From Acidobacteriota bacterium (GTDB lineage: Bacteria > Acidobacteriota > UBA6911 > RPQK01 > JAJDTT01), in assembly GCA_028874215.1 (NCBI GenBank), contig JAPPLF010000015.1, forward strand, positions 1-47,313: a stretch of DNA of 47,313 nt, read 5' to 3'. Numbering within the stretch: the first letter of the stretch is position 1; each line of letters begins with the position of its first letter. Under the pieces are notes generated by a model. The model was not told the DNA's origin. It searched no databases and saw only the letters and a program-made list of their open reading frames with translations. Shown piece by piece: positions 23,638-36,824 of the stretch. Made by a program: the position numbers and the translations under genes.

Positions 23638-24159
23638 GTGACAAGGGACGAAAAAAGACAGATCATCCAGGCACTCAGGCAGACCTTCCGGCAGAACCAG
23701 ACCGTTCTGCTGTTGACGTTCTCGGAGATCAACGTTCCGGATCTGACCGCGTTGCGGCGGCAGATCAGGGAGGCGGGCAATGGTTACCGGGTGGTCAAGA
23801 ACACTCTGGCCATTCGCGCCGCCGAGGAAACTCCCGTCGGCCAGTTGAACGACGACTTCGAAGGGCCGACCGCGGTGGCTTTCTCGGATTCCGATCCCAC
23901 CGTTCTGGCCAAGATCATCAAGGAATTCGCCGACGCCCATCCGGGCATGAAATTCAAGTCGGGAGTGGTTGCGGGGCGGGCCGTGGCGGCCGAGCAGGTG
24001 TCGGAACTGGCCGACATGCCCTCGCGGGAAGAGCTCCTGGCCAAGGTTGCCTTTATGTTCAATGCTCCGCTGACTCGTCTCGCCGCCACGCTGCAGTCCC
24101 CCCTCGCCAAGATGGGATCGCTGCTCAAGCAAGTGGCCGAGCAGAAAGAGGAAGCGTAA
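23638..24159 (+). CDS. rplJ: Ribosomal protein L10
   Basis: A 173-residue base of the L7/L12 stalk: the N-terminal RNA-binding domain with LRRQIREAGNGYRVVKNTLA and a C-terminal helix that binds L12 dimers. It starts with GTG at 23638; AGGCAGG is upstream. The 97-base gap after rplA is where an L10-leader regulatory structure is usually found; the stretch GGGCGCGTCCCGGGCCC there can fold, but I could not confirm the conserved L10-leader motif. Confidence 0.97.
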   Translation: MTRDEKRQIIQALRQTFRQNQTVLLLTFSEINVPDLTALRRQIREAGNGYRVVKNTLAIRAAEETPVGQLNDDFEGPTAVAFSDSDPTVLAKIIKEFADAHPGMKFKSGVVAGRAVAAEQVSELADMPSREELLAKVAFMFNAPLTRLAATLQSPLAKMGSLLKQVAEQKEEA

Positions 24160-24200
24160 TCGGAAAGGACCACCGGGTCCCTCATCGGAGGTAAAGAGAA

Positions 24201-24578
24201 ATGTCCATTACCAATGAACAGATCCTGGAGTGGATCGGCAACGCGTCGATCCTCGAGATCAATCAGCTCGTCAAGGACATGGAGGAGAAATTCGGGATCA
24301 GCGCCGCCGTGGCGGCTCCCGCCGCCGTCGGTGGCGCAGGGGCCGCGGCCGAGGCCGTCGAGGAGCAGACCGAATTCGACGTGGTCCTCACCTCCTACGG
24401 AGCCAAGAAGATCAATGTCATCAAGGTGGTCCGCCAGGTCACCACTTTGGGACTGAAGGAAGCCAAGGACCTGGTGGAGAGTGCTCCCAAGGCGGTTCGC
24501 GAAGCGGTGGACAAGGAAGAAGCCGAGAAGATCAAGAAGCTCTTCGAGGACGCCGGCGCGACCGTCGAGCTCAAGTAG
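24201..24578 (+). CDS. rplL: Ribosomal protein L7/L12
   Basis: A 125-residue protein: N-terminal dimerisation domain ([20 protein letters not shown]), Ala/Gly-rich hinge ([18 protein letters not shown]), and C-terminal factor-binding domain ([35 protein letters not shown]). GGAGG precedes the ATG. Present in multiple copies per ribosome, recruiting translation GTPases. Confidence 0.99.
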   Translation: MSITNEQILEWIGNASILEINQLVKDMEEKFGISAAVAAPAAVGGAGAAAEAVEEQTEFDVVLTSYGAKKINVIKVVRQVTTLGLKEAKDLVESAPKAVREAVDKEEAEKIKKLFEDAGATVELK

Positions 24579-24842
24579 AAGCGGATCCCGTCGCTGGAGC
24601 GGCGGGGGCGGCGGTTGGAACGGCGGTTTCCTAACCGCCGACTCCCCCTCCCCGCTCCCCGACTCCCCGCCCCCAAAGCGCCCCCCGCGCGGGGCCGCTT
24701 GCGGGTGCCCGGGTTTCACGTCCCTCTCGCCGGCGGGGCGAGCAGGTTCCTAATGTCAGATTTACTTCATGGCGCCGACCGGGTTTCGGGAGAAGTTACC
24801 CCATGACCGGACCTGGCCGGACCAAGTTGGGAGTTATTGCGC
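24579..24842. other. rplL-rpoB spacer with hairpin and GC palindrome
   Basis: This gap contains the hairpin at 24620, a C-rich stretch and a perfect palindrome CCCCGCGCGGGG at 24683-24694. In other bacteria this spacer holds a partial terminator and an RNase III site that set RNA polymerase levels; a similar role here is inference. No gene is seen. Confidence 0.6.
24620..24639 (+). repeat. REP-like hairpin between rplL and rpoB
   Basis: Arms CGGCGGTT/AACCGCCG around TCCT, 41 bases after the rplL stop. Tandem partial arm copies (GGCGGCGGTTGGAA) precede it. Confidence 0.87.
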
Positions 24843-27800
24843 ATGTCTGAACTCGTCGAGAGTGTCAATGGAGAGCGCGTCGATTTTGCCAAGATCAGGA
24901 CCGTCTTTCCGATTCCCAACCTGCTCGAGGTCCAGAAGCAGTCCTATCAGCGATTTCTCCAGATGGACCTGCTTCCTTCCGAGCGGGAGGACATCGGCTT
25001 GCAGGCGGTCTTCAACTCGGTATTTCCCATCGCCGACTTCAGAGGCATCTCATCGCTGGAGTTCGTGGACTACTCCATCGGGAACTGGGAGTGCAAGTGC
25101 GGGGAAATCAAGGGGATCGAGAAGCTGCGGAGTTCCTGCTCCAGTTGCGGCGCGACCCTGGTGGTGAACCCGTACAGCGTCGAGGACATCACCTGCCGCA
25201 GTTGCGGCTCGCGGAATCCCAACAAGGTGGAGCGTTGCGAGGCCTGCGGCGATCCGGTTCACCTCAACATCAAGTACAACCTGAACGAGTGCAAGGAGCG
25301 GGGGATGACCTATTCGGTTCCGCTCCGCGTCACCATCCGGCTGGTGGTCTGGGACAAGAACCCCGATACCGACGACAGGACGATTCGGGACATCAAGGAG
25401 CAGGAGGTCTTTTTCGGGGACATCCCCCTGATGACCGAGAACGGGCTCTTTATCATCAACGGGACCGAGCGGGTCATCGTCAGCCAGTTGCACCGCTCTC
25501 CCGGAGTCTTCTTCGAATCCAACCGGGTTAAGAAACATTGCCTGGCCAAGATCATCCCCTACCGGGGATCCTGGGTAGAGTTCGAGTTCGACGAGAAGAA
25601 AAACCTGCTTCACATCCGGATCGACCGCAAACGGAAGTTTCCCGCCACCGTCTTCCTGCGCGCGCTGGGACTGGAGACCGACGAGGAGATCCTGCGCATT
25701 TTCTACACCGTCTCCACGATTCGGGTCGGAGCGGACGGCAGATTGTTCCGGAAGCTGGATGAATCGTTGATCGGGACCCGGTCCCGCCACGGCGTCCCGG
25801 ACCCGTCCGATGAGGATCGCCCTCTGGTCCGGGCCGGACGGAAGTACAGCCAGACCAGCTATTCGCGAATGCTGAAGGCCGGCGTGGACGAGGTGGAGAT
25901 CGGAATCGAAGACTTGCAGGGAGCCATGTCGGCCGCGGAGGTCGTCGATTTCAAGACCGGCGAGATCCTGCTGGAGGCCAACAACTTCGTCGCCGAGAGC
26001 ACCGTGAACCGGGCCATCGAGGCGGGCATCGAGGAACTGGCGGTCTTCTATCCGGAGTCGGACGACGTGGGGACGATTCTGACCGATACCGTCAAGAAAG
26101 ACGCGGTCAAGTCCAAGGAGGAAGCGCTCATCGAAATCTACCGGAAGCAGCGGCCCGGCGATCCTCCCACGCTGGATACGGCGACGGCCCTCTTCAAGGG
26201 GATGTTCCAGGATCCCAGGCGGTACGACTTCTCGCGCGTGGGCCGTCTGAAGCTGAACATCAAGCTGGGTCAGGACATTTCCCTCGAGGAGCGGACCCTT
26301 TCCACCAGCGATTTCTGCCAGATCGTCGACTACCTGATGAGGCTGGGGAACAACCTGGGGGCCGCCGACGACATCGACCACCTGGGGAACCGGCGGGTCA
26401 GAGCCGTCGGAGAGCTCCTGGAGAACCAGTTCCGCATCGGCCTGGTGCGAATGGAGCGGGCCATCAAGGAGAAGATGTCCGTGCATCAGGAGATGACCAC
26501 GGCCATGCCCCATGATCTGATCAACGCGAAGCCGGTGACGGCCTCCATCCGGGAGTTCTTCGGCAGCAGCCAACTCTCCCAGTTCATGGATCAGACCAAT
26601 CCGCTTTCGGAGATCACCCACAAGCGGCGGCTCTCCGCCCTCGGGCCCGGCGGCCTCAGCCGCGAACGGGCGGGGTTCGAGGTGCGCGACGTCCACCCCT
26701 CCCACTACGGGCGCATCTGTCCGGTGGAGACGCCGGAAGGGCCCAATATCGGGCTGATCTCCTCTCTGAGCTGCTACGCCCGGATCGACCAGTTCGGCTT
26801 CATCGAGTCCCCCTACCGGAAGGTGGTGGACGGCCGGATCCTGGACTACGTCCGGATCACCGACGCGGGAGACTCCGAATTCAAGATCGCCGAAGCGTAT
26901 CCCTACGACGACGTGCTGCAGACCAACAAGGTGTTGAGCGGCCGCGAGAAACGGCTCGTCCGGTACGATCCGCACGCCTTCTACCTCACCGCCTGGCAGG
27001 GCGACAAGCATGTCACGGCCCAGGCCAACGTGGAGGTGGATGATCGGGGGCGGCTGATCCGCGACCGGGTGAGCGCCCGCCACGAGGGGAACTTCGTTTT
27101 CGTTCCCAAGGAAGAGGTCCAGTACGTGGACGTCAGCCCCAAGCAGTTGGTCAGCGTGGCGGCCAGCCTGGTCCCCTTTCTGGAGCACGATGATGCCAAC
27201 CGGGCCCTGATGGGCTCCAACATGCAGCGGCAGGCGGTCCCCTTGATTCGGGCCGAGGCGCCGCTGGTGGGCACCGGCATGGAGCGCATCGCCGCCCGCG
27301 ATTCGGGGGCCGTCATCCTCTGCAAGCGCGACGGAATCGTGGACAGCGTCGATGCCCAGCGGATCATCGTGCGGGTCACCAGCCAGGACGGAGACGAGAG
27401 CCGGGGAGCCGGGGTCGACATCTACAAGCTGATCAAGTTCGCCCGGTCCAACCAGAACACGTGCATCAACCAGAAGCCGCTGGTTCGTATCGGGCAGCAG
27501 GTGCGGAAGGGTCAGGTTCTGGTGGACGGTCCCTGCACCGACCAGGGGGAACTGGCGCTGGGACGAAACGTCCTGGTGGCGTTCATGCCCTGGCGGGGCT
27601 ACAACTTCGAAGACGCCATTCTGGTCAGCGAGAAGCTGGTCAAGGAGGACATCTACACCTCCGTTCACATCGAAGAGCTGGACATCGAGTCCCGCGACAC
27701 CAAATTGGGTCCCGAGGACATCACCCGGGACATTCCCAACGTGAGCGAGTCGGTCCTGGCCGACCTGGACGAGAGCGGGATCGTCCGGATCGGGGCCAAG

Positions 27801-29204
27801 ATCAGGCCCGGCGACATCATGGTGGGGAAGGTGACTCCCAAGGGTGAGACCCAGCTCACCCCCGAAGAGAAGCTCTTGAGAGCCATCTTCGGCGAGAAGG
27901 CGGGCGAGGTGAAGGACGCGTCCCTCTATGCCCCGCCGGGCATCGAAGGAACGGTGGTCGGAGTGAAGATCTTCGCCCGCAAGGGAGTGCCCAAGGACCT
28001 CAGGAGCCAGCAGATCGAGGATGAAGAGGTGGCCCGCTTGGCCAAGGACCGGCAAGACGAGATCCGGATCATCCGCGAAGAGGCCGCCAAGACCATGTTG
28101 GATCTGGTCTCCGGCGCCACGCTGGCGGAAGACCTCATCGACCTTGAGGGCGAGGTGTTGGGCCGTGAGGGCGACCAGGTCTCGCGCCGCCGGTTGAAGC
28201 GCCTCCCGTACCGCGAGCTGGTCGAGGTGGTTCCCGACGATGCGAAGCTGCGGCAGGAGCTCGCCGGCCTGTTCCGGAAGACGGAGAGGAAGATCAAGAT
28301 CCTGCATTCCCTTCACGACGAGCGGCTGGGCCGGATCGAGAAGGGGGACGAGCTGGCGCCCGGCGTCATCAAGATGGTGAAGGTGTACGTGGCCATGAAG
28401 CGGAAGCTCTCCGTGGGCGACAAGATGGCCGGAAGGCACGGCAACAAGGGTGTCATCGCCCGCATCACCCCCGAAGAGGACATGCCCTATCTGCCCGACG
28501 GCACGCCGGTCGAGATTTTGCTGAACCCCTTGGGGGTTCCCTCCCGGATGAACGTGGGGCAGATCCTGGAGTCGCATCTGGGTTGGGCGGCCAAATCGCT
28601 GGGGGTGCACTACGCCACTCCCGTATTCGACGGGGCCGAGGAGCCGGAGATTCGGTCCGAGCTGCGCAGAGCGAGTCTCCCGGAGGACGGCAAGACGCTC
28701 CTCTACGACGGAGTGACCGGCAAGTCTTTCGACCAGAAGGTGATGGTCGGCTACATCTACATGAACAAGTTGAGCCACCTGGTGGACGAAAAGATCCACG
28801 CCCGCTCCATCGGGCCCTACAGCCTGATCACCCAGCAGCCCCTGGGGGGCAAGGCCCAGTTCGGAGGACAGCGGTTCGGAGAAATGGAGGTCTGGGCCCT
28901 GGAAGGCTACGGAGCGGCCCACATTCTCCAGGAGCTGCTGACCGCCAAGTCGGACGATGTCCATGGGCGGGCCAAGATCTACGAGGCCATCGTCAAGGGT
29001 GAGTCCAACTACACCCCGGGAATTCCCGAATCGTTCAACGTTCTGATTCGGGAACTCCAGTCCCTGGGTCTGGACGTGGAGCTGGTGGAGCGGCCTCGCA
29101 GGAGGTTCCGCCGCCGGTCCGAGATCCGGGAGTCCGTGGAATCCATGGTGACCGAAACGCCGGAGGCGGAAGAGGCTCCCGCGCCGGAGACCATGGACGC
29201 CTGA
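24843..29204 (+). CDS. rpoB: RNA polymerase beta subunit with cysteine-rich N-terminal insert
   Basis: 1453 residues, the catalytic beta subunit. Recognisable regions include [37 protein letters not shown], the rifampicin region ([19 protein letters not shown] then [20 protein letters not shown], consensus-like) and [17 protein letters not shown]-like catalytic contacts near the C-terminus. Between residues about 80 and 145 an insert carries four cysteine pairs (C84/C86, C99/C102, C118/C121, C132/C135) where Escherichia coli beta has only a short link. This suggests one or two zinc ribbons in the protrusion/lobe area. The ATG at 24843 is preceded by GGGAG; a TTG two codons upstream is possible. 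Confidence 0.99.
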   Translation: MSELVESVNGERVDFAKIRTVFPIPNLLEVQKQSYQRFLQMDLLPSEREDIGLQAVFNSVFPIADFRGISSLEFVDYSIGNWECKCGEIKGIEKLRSSCSSCGATLVVNPYSVEDITCRSCGSRNPNKVERCEACGDPVHLNIKYNLNECKERGMTYSVPLRVTIRLVVWDKNPDTDDRTIRDIKEQEVFFGDIPLMTENGLFIINGTERVIVSQLHRSPGVFFESNRVKKHCLAKIIPYRGSWVEFEFDEKKNLLHIRIDRKRKFPATVFLRALGLETDEEILRIFYTVSTIRVGADGRLFRKLDESLIGTRSRHGVPDPSDEDRPLVRAGRKYSQTSYSRMLKAGVDEVEIGIEDLQGAMSAAEVVDFKTGEILLEANNFVAESTVNRAIEAGIEELAVFYPESDDVGTILTDTVKKDAVKSKEEALIEIYRKQRPGDPPTLDTATALFKGMFQDPRRYDFSRVGRLKLNIKLGQDISLEERTLSTSDFCQIVDYLMRLGNNLGAADDIDHLGNRRVRAVGELLENQFRIGLVRMERAIKEKMSVHQEMTTAMPHDLINAKPVTASIREFFGSSQLSQFMDQTNPLSEITHKRRLSALGPGGLSRERAGFEVRDVHPSHYGRICPVETPEGPNIGLISSLSCYARIDQFGFIESPYRKVVDGRILDYVRITDAGDSEFKIAEAYPYDDVLQTNKVLSGREKRLVRYDPHAFYLTAWQGDKHVTAQANVEVDDRGRLIRDRVSARHEGNFVFVPKEEVQYVDVSPKQLVSVAASLVPFLEHDDANRALMGSNMQRQAVPLIRAEAPLVGTGMERIAARDSGAVILCKRDGIVDSVDAQRIIVRVTSQDGDESRGAGVDIYKLIKFARSNQNTCINQKPLVRIGQQVRKGQVLVDGPCTDQGELALGRNVLVAFMPWRGYNFEDAILVSEKLVKEDIYTSVHIEELDIESRDTKLGPEDITRDIPNVSESVLADLDESGIVRIGAKIRPGDIMVGKVTPKGETQLTPEEKLLRAIFGEKAGEVKDASLYAPPGIEGTVVGVKIFARKGVPKDLRSQQIEDEEVARLAKDRQDEIRIIREEAAKTMLDLVSGATLAEDLIDLEGEVLGREGDQVSRRRLKRLPYRELVEVVPDDAKLRQELAGLFRKTERKIKILHSLHDERLGRIEKGDELAPGVIKMVKVYVAMKRKLSVGDKMAGRHGNKGVIARITPEEDMPYLPDGTPVEILLNPLGVPSRMNVGQILESHLGWAAKSLGVHYATPVFDGAEEPEIRSELRRASLPEDGKTLLYDGVTGKSFDQKVMVGYIYMNKLSHLVDEKIHARSIGPYSLITQQPLGGKAQFGGQRFGEMEVWALEGYGAAHILQELLTAKSDDVHGRAKIYEAIVKGESNYTPGIPESFNVLIRELQSLGLDVELVERPRRRFRRRSEIRESVESMVTETPEAEEAPAPETMDA

Positions 29205-29247
29205 GGGTCCCAATGCGCGTTCGCTGACACTGTTTGGGAGGAAAGCT

Positions 29248-33465
<4,218 letters not shown>

Positions 33466-33468
33466 GAG

Positions 33469-33488
33469 GGGCGACATTCCTGTCGCCC
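33469..33488 (+). repeat. REP-like hairpin right after rpoC, GGGCGACA type
   Basis: Arms GGGCGACA/TGTCGCCC around TTCC, three bases after the rpoC stop; preceded by GGAG that overlaps the stop codon. Confidence 0.87.
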
Positions 33489-33566
33489 GGTCTTCATTGT
33501 TATTGTGCGAGTCGGCAGGGGAGAAGTGTAGAGGGGGGACTGCCGTGCCGCCTGACCTCCCCTATT

Positions 33567-33584
33567 GGCGACAGGAAAGTCGCC
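33567..33584 (-). repeat. REP-like hairpin, GGCGAC type
   Basis: Arms GGCGAC/GTCGCC around AGGAAA. Confidence 0.85.
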
Positions 33585-33593
33585 GTTTCTACT

Positions 33594-33611
33594 GGCGACA
33601 GGAATGTCGCC
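33594..33611 (-). repeat. REP-like hairpin, GGCGACA type
   Basis: Arms GGCGACA/TGTCGCC around GGAA; the reverse of the 33469 element's core. Confidence 0.85.
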
Positions 33612-33617
33612 ACTCCC

Positions 33618-33639
33618 CCGGCGACAGGAAAGTCGCCGG
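33618..33639 (-). repeat. REP-like hairpin, CCGGCGAC type
   Basis: Arms CCGGCGAC/GTCGCCGG around AGGAAA. Confidence 0.85.
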
Positions 33640-33644
33640 TCCTT

Positions 33645-33664
33645 CGGCGGTAGGAAAACCGCCG
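33645..33664 (-). repeat. REP-like hairpin, CGGCGGT type
   Basis: Arms CGGCGGT/ACCGCCG around AGGAAA, with GGAG flanking on the other strand. Nine bases from the pilin stop; it may end convergent transcripts from both sides. Confidence 0.85.
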
Positions 33665-33672
33665 CTCCTTCT

Positions 33673-34236
33673 CTACTCTTCGGTGGGTCCTTCGCCCGAC
33701 TCGGCCTCGGTGCCTAATACGGGACTGGCCTGCGTCGGCGTTGATCCGTCGGCGCTGTAGCGGATCACTCCAGTCTGATCGGCGAAAAATCCCCGCTGTC
33801 CGGTGGTGCCCGCCGTGACGGGAACGGCAGTGACCGTAAACCCGCTGGAGCCGTCCGGCGTCAGGGTCAGGTTGTAGCCGTCCTTGGTGCCGGATCCCAG
33901 CGCCGCATCGATGAGCCCCTGCGCCACGAGTTCTTCCGTGCTCCCGAAGGATCCGTTCCCCACGGTGGACGCATAGGTGATCTCGCTGGTGACGATGACC
34001 CGGAGGGAGGCGATGGCCGAGGTCTCGTTGGCGAAGAGGCGGGAACGCATGAAATTGGGAACCGCCAAAATGGAGATGATCCCGATGACGGCCACCACGA
34101 TCATCAATTCGATCAGAGAGAATCCGGCAGCTCCGTCCTTGGGGGAGTGAGAGGGCATCGAGCCGAAGCTGCCGGACTCCTTTCGGATCCGGTCTCCGCA
34201 GTCGGAAACCGGAAAGACGCTGGTTCGTCGGAACAT
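33673..34236 (-). CDS. Type IV pilin-like protein
   Basis: A 187-residue prepilin. The class III signal is GAAG/FSLIELMIVVAVIG, with cleavage before Phe and Glu at position +5, then a hydrophobic helix and a small C-terminal domain (TEELVAQGLIDAALGSGTKD, then GYNLTLTPDGSSGFTVTAVP). The leader is unusually long from this ATG (37 residues); an ATG at 34158 would give an 11-residue leader but has no good ribosome-binding site. It would be assembled by the PilB/PilC machinery encoded upstream on the same strand, from which it is separated by about 100 bases. Confidence 0.9.
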   Translation of the reverse strand: MFRRTSVFPVSDCGDRIRKESGSFGSMPSHSPKDGAAGFSLIELMIVVAVIGIISILAVPNFMRSRLFANETSAIASLRVIVTSEITYASTVGNGSFGSTEELVAQGLIDAALGSGTKDGYNLTLTPDGSSGFTVTAVPVTAGTTGQRGFFADQTGVIRYSADGSTPTQASPVLGTEAESGEGPTEE

Positions 34237-34333
34237 CTTTATTTCATCCTCGCTGGCTGTTTCATCCTTGCATAGTATGAAACGTCGCCGCCCGCGTATC
34301 CATGAGAGAAAATGAGGAAAGAGGAAAGCTCCC

Positions 34334-35503
34334 CTACATCTGGGACAATCTTCCCATCAAACTGAAAATGGGCATGTACATGGACAGCACCATGCCGCCG
34401 ACGACGATGCCCAGGACCAACATCATCATGGGTTCCAGCAGGGCCAGAAACCGGTTGATGCTGGTGTCCGCTTCCTCCTCGTAGTAGACCGCCAGCTTCA
34501 GGAGCATGTCGTCCAGTGTGCCCGTCAGCTCGCCGATCCGAATGATCTCCGACGCCATTTGGGGAAAGAGGCCGCTGTGCCGGAATGGTTCCGCCAGGGC
34601 GCTCCCCGACTCGACCTCACTCCGGAGCGCCAGCACCGTCTGCTGAAATCGCCCGTTTCCCAGAGCCCGGGCCGTCAGGTCCATGGCTTCCAGGATGGGG
34701 ACTCCGCTGGAGAGGAGCGTGGATAGGGTCCGTGCGAAATTGGCCGTCAGGAGTTGGGTGGTCACCGGACCCAACAGCGGCGCCGCCAGAATGATGCGAT
34801 CCATCCACATCCGCCCCTTGGCCGTCCGAAAGTAGAGTCCACCCGCTATGGCCCCCATCCCCGCCCCCAGGCTCAGGAGCAGTCCCCACCGGCTCAGGAA
34901 CCCGCTGGCTCCCATGACCATCCGCGTCGGCAAAGGGAGGGGGACGTCCAGGTTGGCGAAGAGGGACGCGAAAACCGGAATCACCCAGACCAGGATGACG
35001 CCCAGAACCAGGAACGAAGTCACGATGACGACCGCCGGATAGAGCGAGGCCGAGAGCACCGCCTTGCGCCACTGAAGCCGTTTTTCCAGGAAGAGGGTGA
35101 GGCGCTCGAACACGGTGTCCAGGAATCCCCCCGTTTCGCCCGCCCGGACCATGTTGACGAAAAGGGGATCGAAGACACGGGAATGGCGCTCCAGCGCCGC
35201 AGCAAGGGTGGAACCCGATTCCACGTCGTAACGGACCTGGCGCAGGGTGGAGCCCAGGGCGCGGTTCTCCTCCTGCTGGGCCAGATTCTGCAAGGCCGTC
35301 ACCAGCGAGACGCCCGCCCCCAGCATCACCGACAGTTGCCGCGTGAAAAGAGCCAACTGCCGGGTCGAGATCCTTCCGATTCGAGCCTGAGCAATGCGGC
35401 GGGGACGAAACTCCCGCCCGTCTGTAGTAGCCACTGATACTGGTAACGATTGCGGACCGGAAAACAACGAACAGGAGGGGTGGGAGGGGACTTCCCGGTC
35501 CAT
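34334..35503 (-). CDS. pilC: Type IV pilus inner-membrane platform protein, PilC/GspF family
   Basis: 389 residues in this frame. Two T2SF domains are clear: ISTRQLALFTRQLSVMLGAG, GETGGFLDTVFERLTLFLEK and the membrane helix VVIVTSFLVLGVILVWVIPV in the first; FARTLSTLLSSGVPILEAMD, GELTGTLDDMLLKLAVYYEE and a final helix in the second. The roughly 60-residue beta-rich cytoplasmic N-terminus found in most PilC proteins is missing. The first 40 residues instead read as non-conserved sequence that runs into the promoter region of the divergent ATPase operon, so the gene appears altered or truncated at its 5' end. Confidence 0.88.
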   Translation of the reverse strand: MDREVPSHPSCSLFSGPQSLPVSVATTDGREFRPRRIAQARIGRISTRQLALFTRQLSVMLGAGVSLVTALQNLAQQEENRALGSTLRQVRYDVESGSTLAAALERHSRVFDPLFVNMVRAGETGGFLDTVFERLTLFLEKRLQWRKAVLSASLYPAVVIVTSFLVLGVILVWVIPVFASLFANLDVPLPLPTRMVMGASGFLSRWGLLLSLGAGMGAIAGGLYFRTAKGRMWMDRIILAAPLLGPVTTQLLTANFARTLSTLLSSGVPILEAMDLTARALGNGRFQQTVLALRSEVESGSALAEPFRHSGLFPQMASEIIRIGELTGTLDDMLLKLAVYYEEEADTSINRFLALLEPMMMLVLGIVVGGMVLSMYMPIFSLMGRLSQM

Positions 35504-35509
35504 CTGACC

Positions 35510-35554
35510 TGTTGCAACAATATTGTTGACAACAAAACTGTTGATTGTTCTAAT
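35510..35554 (+). promoter_or_regulatory. Promoter with tandem palindromic operator for the two-ATPase operon
   Basis: TTGACA at 35526-35531 and TCTAAT at 35549-35554 are 17 bases apart, a strong sigma-70-type promoter. Over it lie five half-sites, alternating TGTTG and CAACA, at 35510, 35515, 35524, 35530 and 35539. They form two 14-bp units, CAACAATATTGTTG (perfect palindrome) and CAACAAAACTGTTG, spaced 15 bases start to start. The AT-richness contrasts with the surroundings. A bound repressor would cover the -35 and the spacer. Confidence 0.72.
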
Positions 35555-35579
35555 GGGTACACGAAATGAGGACTAAGGA

Positions 35580-36824
35580 ATGAGGTTGTCGACGGGCCGC
35601 TGGGTGAGCGGGGACGATTTCTTTGATCGCGAATCCGAGTTGCGGGTACTGAAAGCCCGAGTCCGCGACGGTAACCATGTGTTGCTGACGGGACAACGGC
35701 GCATGGGAAAGACCAGCATTGCCAGAGAACTGGGTCGGCGGCTCGAAGCCGAAGGGTGGATCTTCCTTTTCACCGATGTCGAGGGAGCAACCTGTCCGGA
35801 GGACGCGATCGCCGATATTGCACGGGCGGTGCATCCGGTTCGCGCAATTTCGTCACGTTTCGCCACGACGATGAAACGCTGGTTGACCGAGAGGCTGGAA
35901 GAGATCAGCGCCCTGGATTTTGGCCTAAAGATCCGTGCCGGACTGAACGTCGGAAGTTGGCGGCGCCATGGAGGAGAATTGCTTCAAGCATGCGCCTCCC
36001 ACGACAAGCCGGTGCTTCTTGTCATTGACGAACTGCCAATCTTTCTCAAACGCATGCTTCGGCATGAAGACGGGCCGCGACAGGTCGATGAGTTCCTCAG
36101 TTGGCTGCGCGCCGAGCTTCAAAGAGTCGAGGCCGGATCCCTGGTCGTCATCGTGTCCGGCAGTATCGGTCTCGGTCCACTCGTAACGAGGCTTGGTATC
36201 CCTGATCGCATCAACCATCTCGATCCCATTCGTCTAGGCCCGTGGGACCGTGAAACCAGTGCCGCATGTTTCCGGCGCCTTGCAGAAAGTTCTGGATTGC
36301 GATTCGACGAGGGTGTGCCAGGTGCCGTATACGAGGCGCTCGGCATCGGGATTCCCCACCACGTCCAGTCCTTCTTCGCGCGCCTCAGGGATTTCGCCAC
36401 AATCCGTGGACGGGAGTTTTTAACCGGAGAAGACGTCAGCGAGGTCTATCGCGCGGACCTTCTCGGCCCTTCGGGGCAGAACGACCTCGTGCACTACGAG
36501 ACACGCCTCAAGGACGGGCTGGACGACCCGAGCTACTCCATCGCCATGGAGATTCTCGCCGAGGCGTCGACGCAGCGGAGGTTTTCGCAAGCTGCGCGGA
36601 GACAACTCACGCACATTTATTCCGTGGTGGTCGCTGATGCACGGGGGCGTATTGCAGATGTGCTCGAAGTCTTGACGCACGACGGCTATCTCGAAACCGG
36701 CGAGGATGGTTTTCGCTTTCCGTCCCACTTGCTGAGGGACTGGTGGGCCGCTCGTTTCCGCGATCATCACTCTCCCCTCGCAAGCCGCCGGCGAAAAGAC
36801 AGATCATCGGGGGAAGCGCGGTGA
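35580..36824 (+). CDS. AAA/STAND-type ATPase with C-terminal winged-helix-like region
   Basis: 414 residues, not recognised as a named family. It resembles the archaeal-type ATPase_2 group: Walker A GQRRMGKTS at residues 38-46, Walker B LLVIDE at 146-151, a sensor-like VSGSIGL near 192, then a helical part and a winged-helix-like segment (RRFSQAARRQLTHIYSVVVA, ADVLEVLTHDGYLETGEDGF). No nuclease or membrane segment is visible. GAGG lies eight bases before the ATG. It overlaps the next gene by four bases, so the two ATPases are made together. It is encoded opposite to, and inside, the pilus gene set and is visibly less GC-rich. Confidence 0.8.
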   Translation: MRLSTGRWVSGDDFFDRESELRVLKARVRDGNHVLLTGQRRMGKTSIARELGRRLEAEGWIFLFTDVEGATCPEDAIADIARAVHPVRAISSRFATTMKRWLTERLEEISALDFGLKIRAGLNVGSWRRHGGELLQACASHDKPVLLVIDELPIFLKRMLRHEDGPRQVDEFLSWLRAELQRVEAGSLVVIVSGSIGLGPLVTRLGIPDRINHLDPIRLGPWDRETSAACFRRLAESSGLRFDEGVPGAVYEALGIGIPHHVQSFFARLRDFATIRGREFLTGEDVSEVYRADLLGPSGQNDLVHYETRLKDGLDDPSYSIAMEILAEASTQRRFSQAARRQLTHIYSVVVADARGRIADVLEVLTHDGYLETGEDGFRFPSHLLRDWWAARFRDHHSPLASRRRKDRSSGEAR

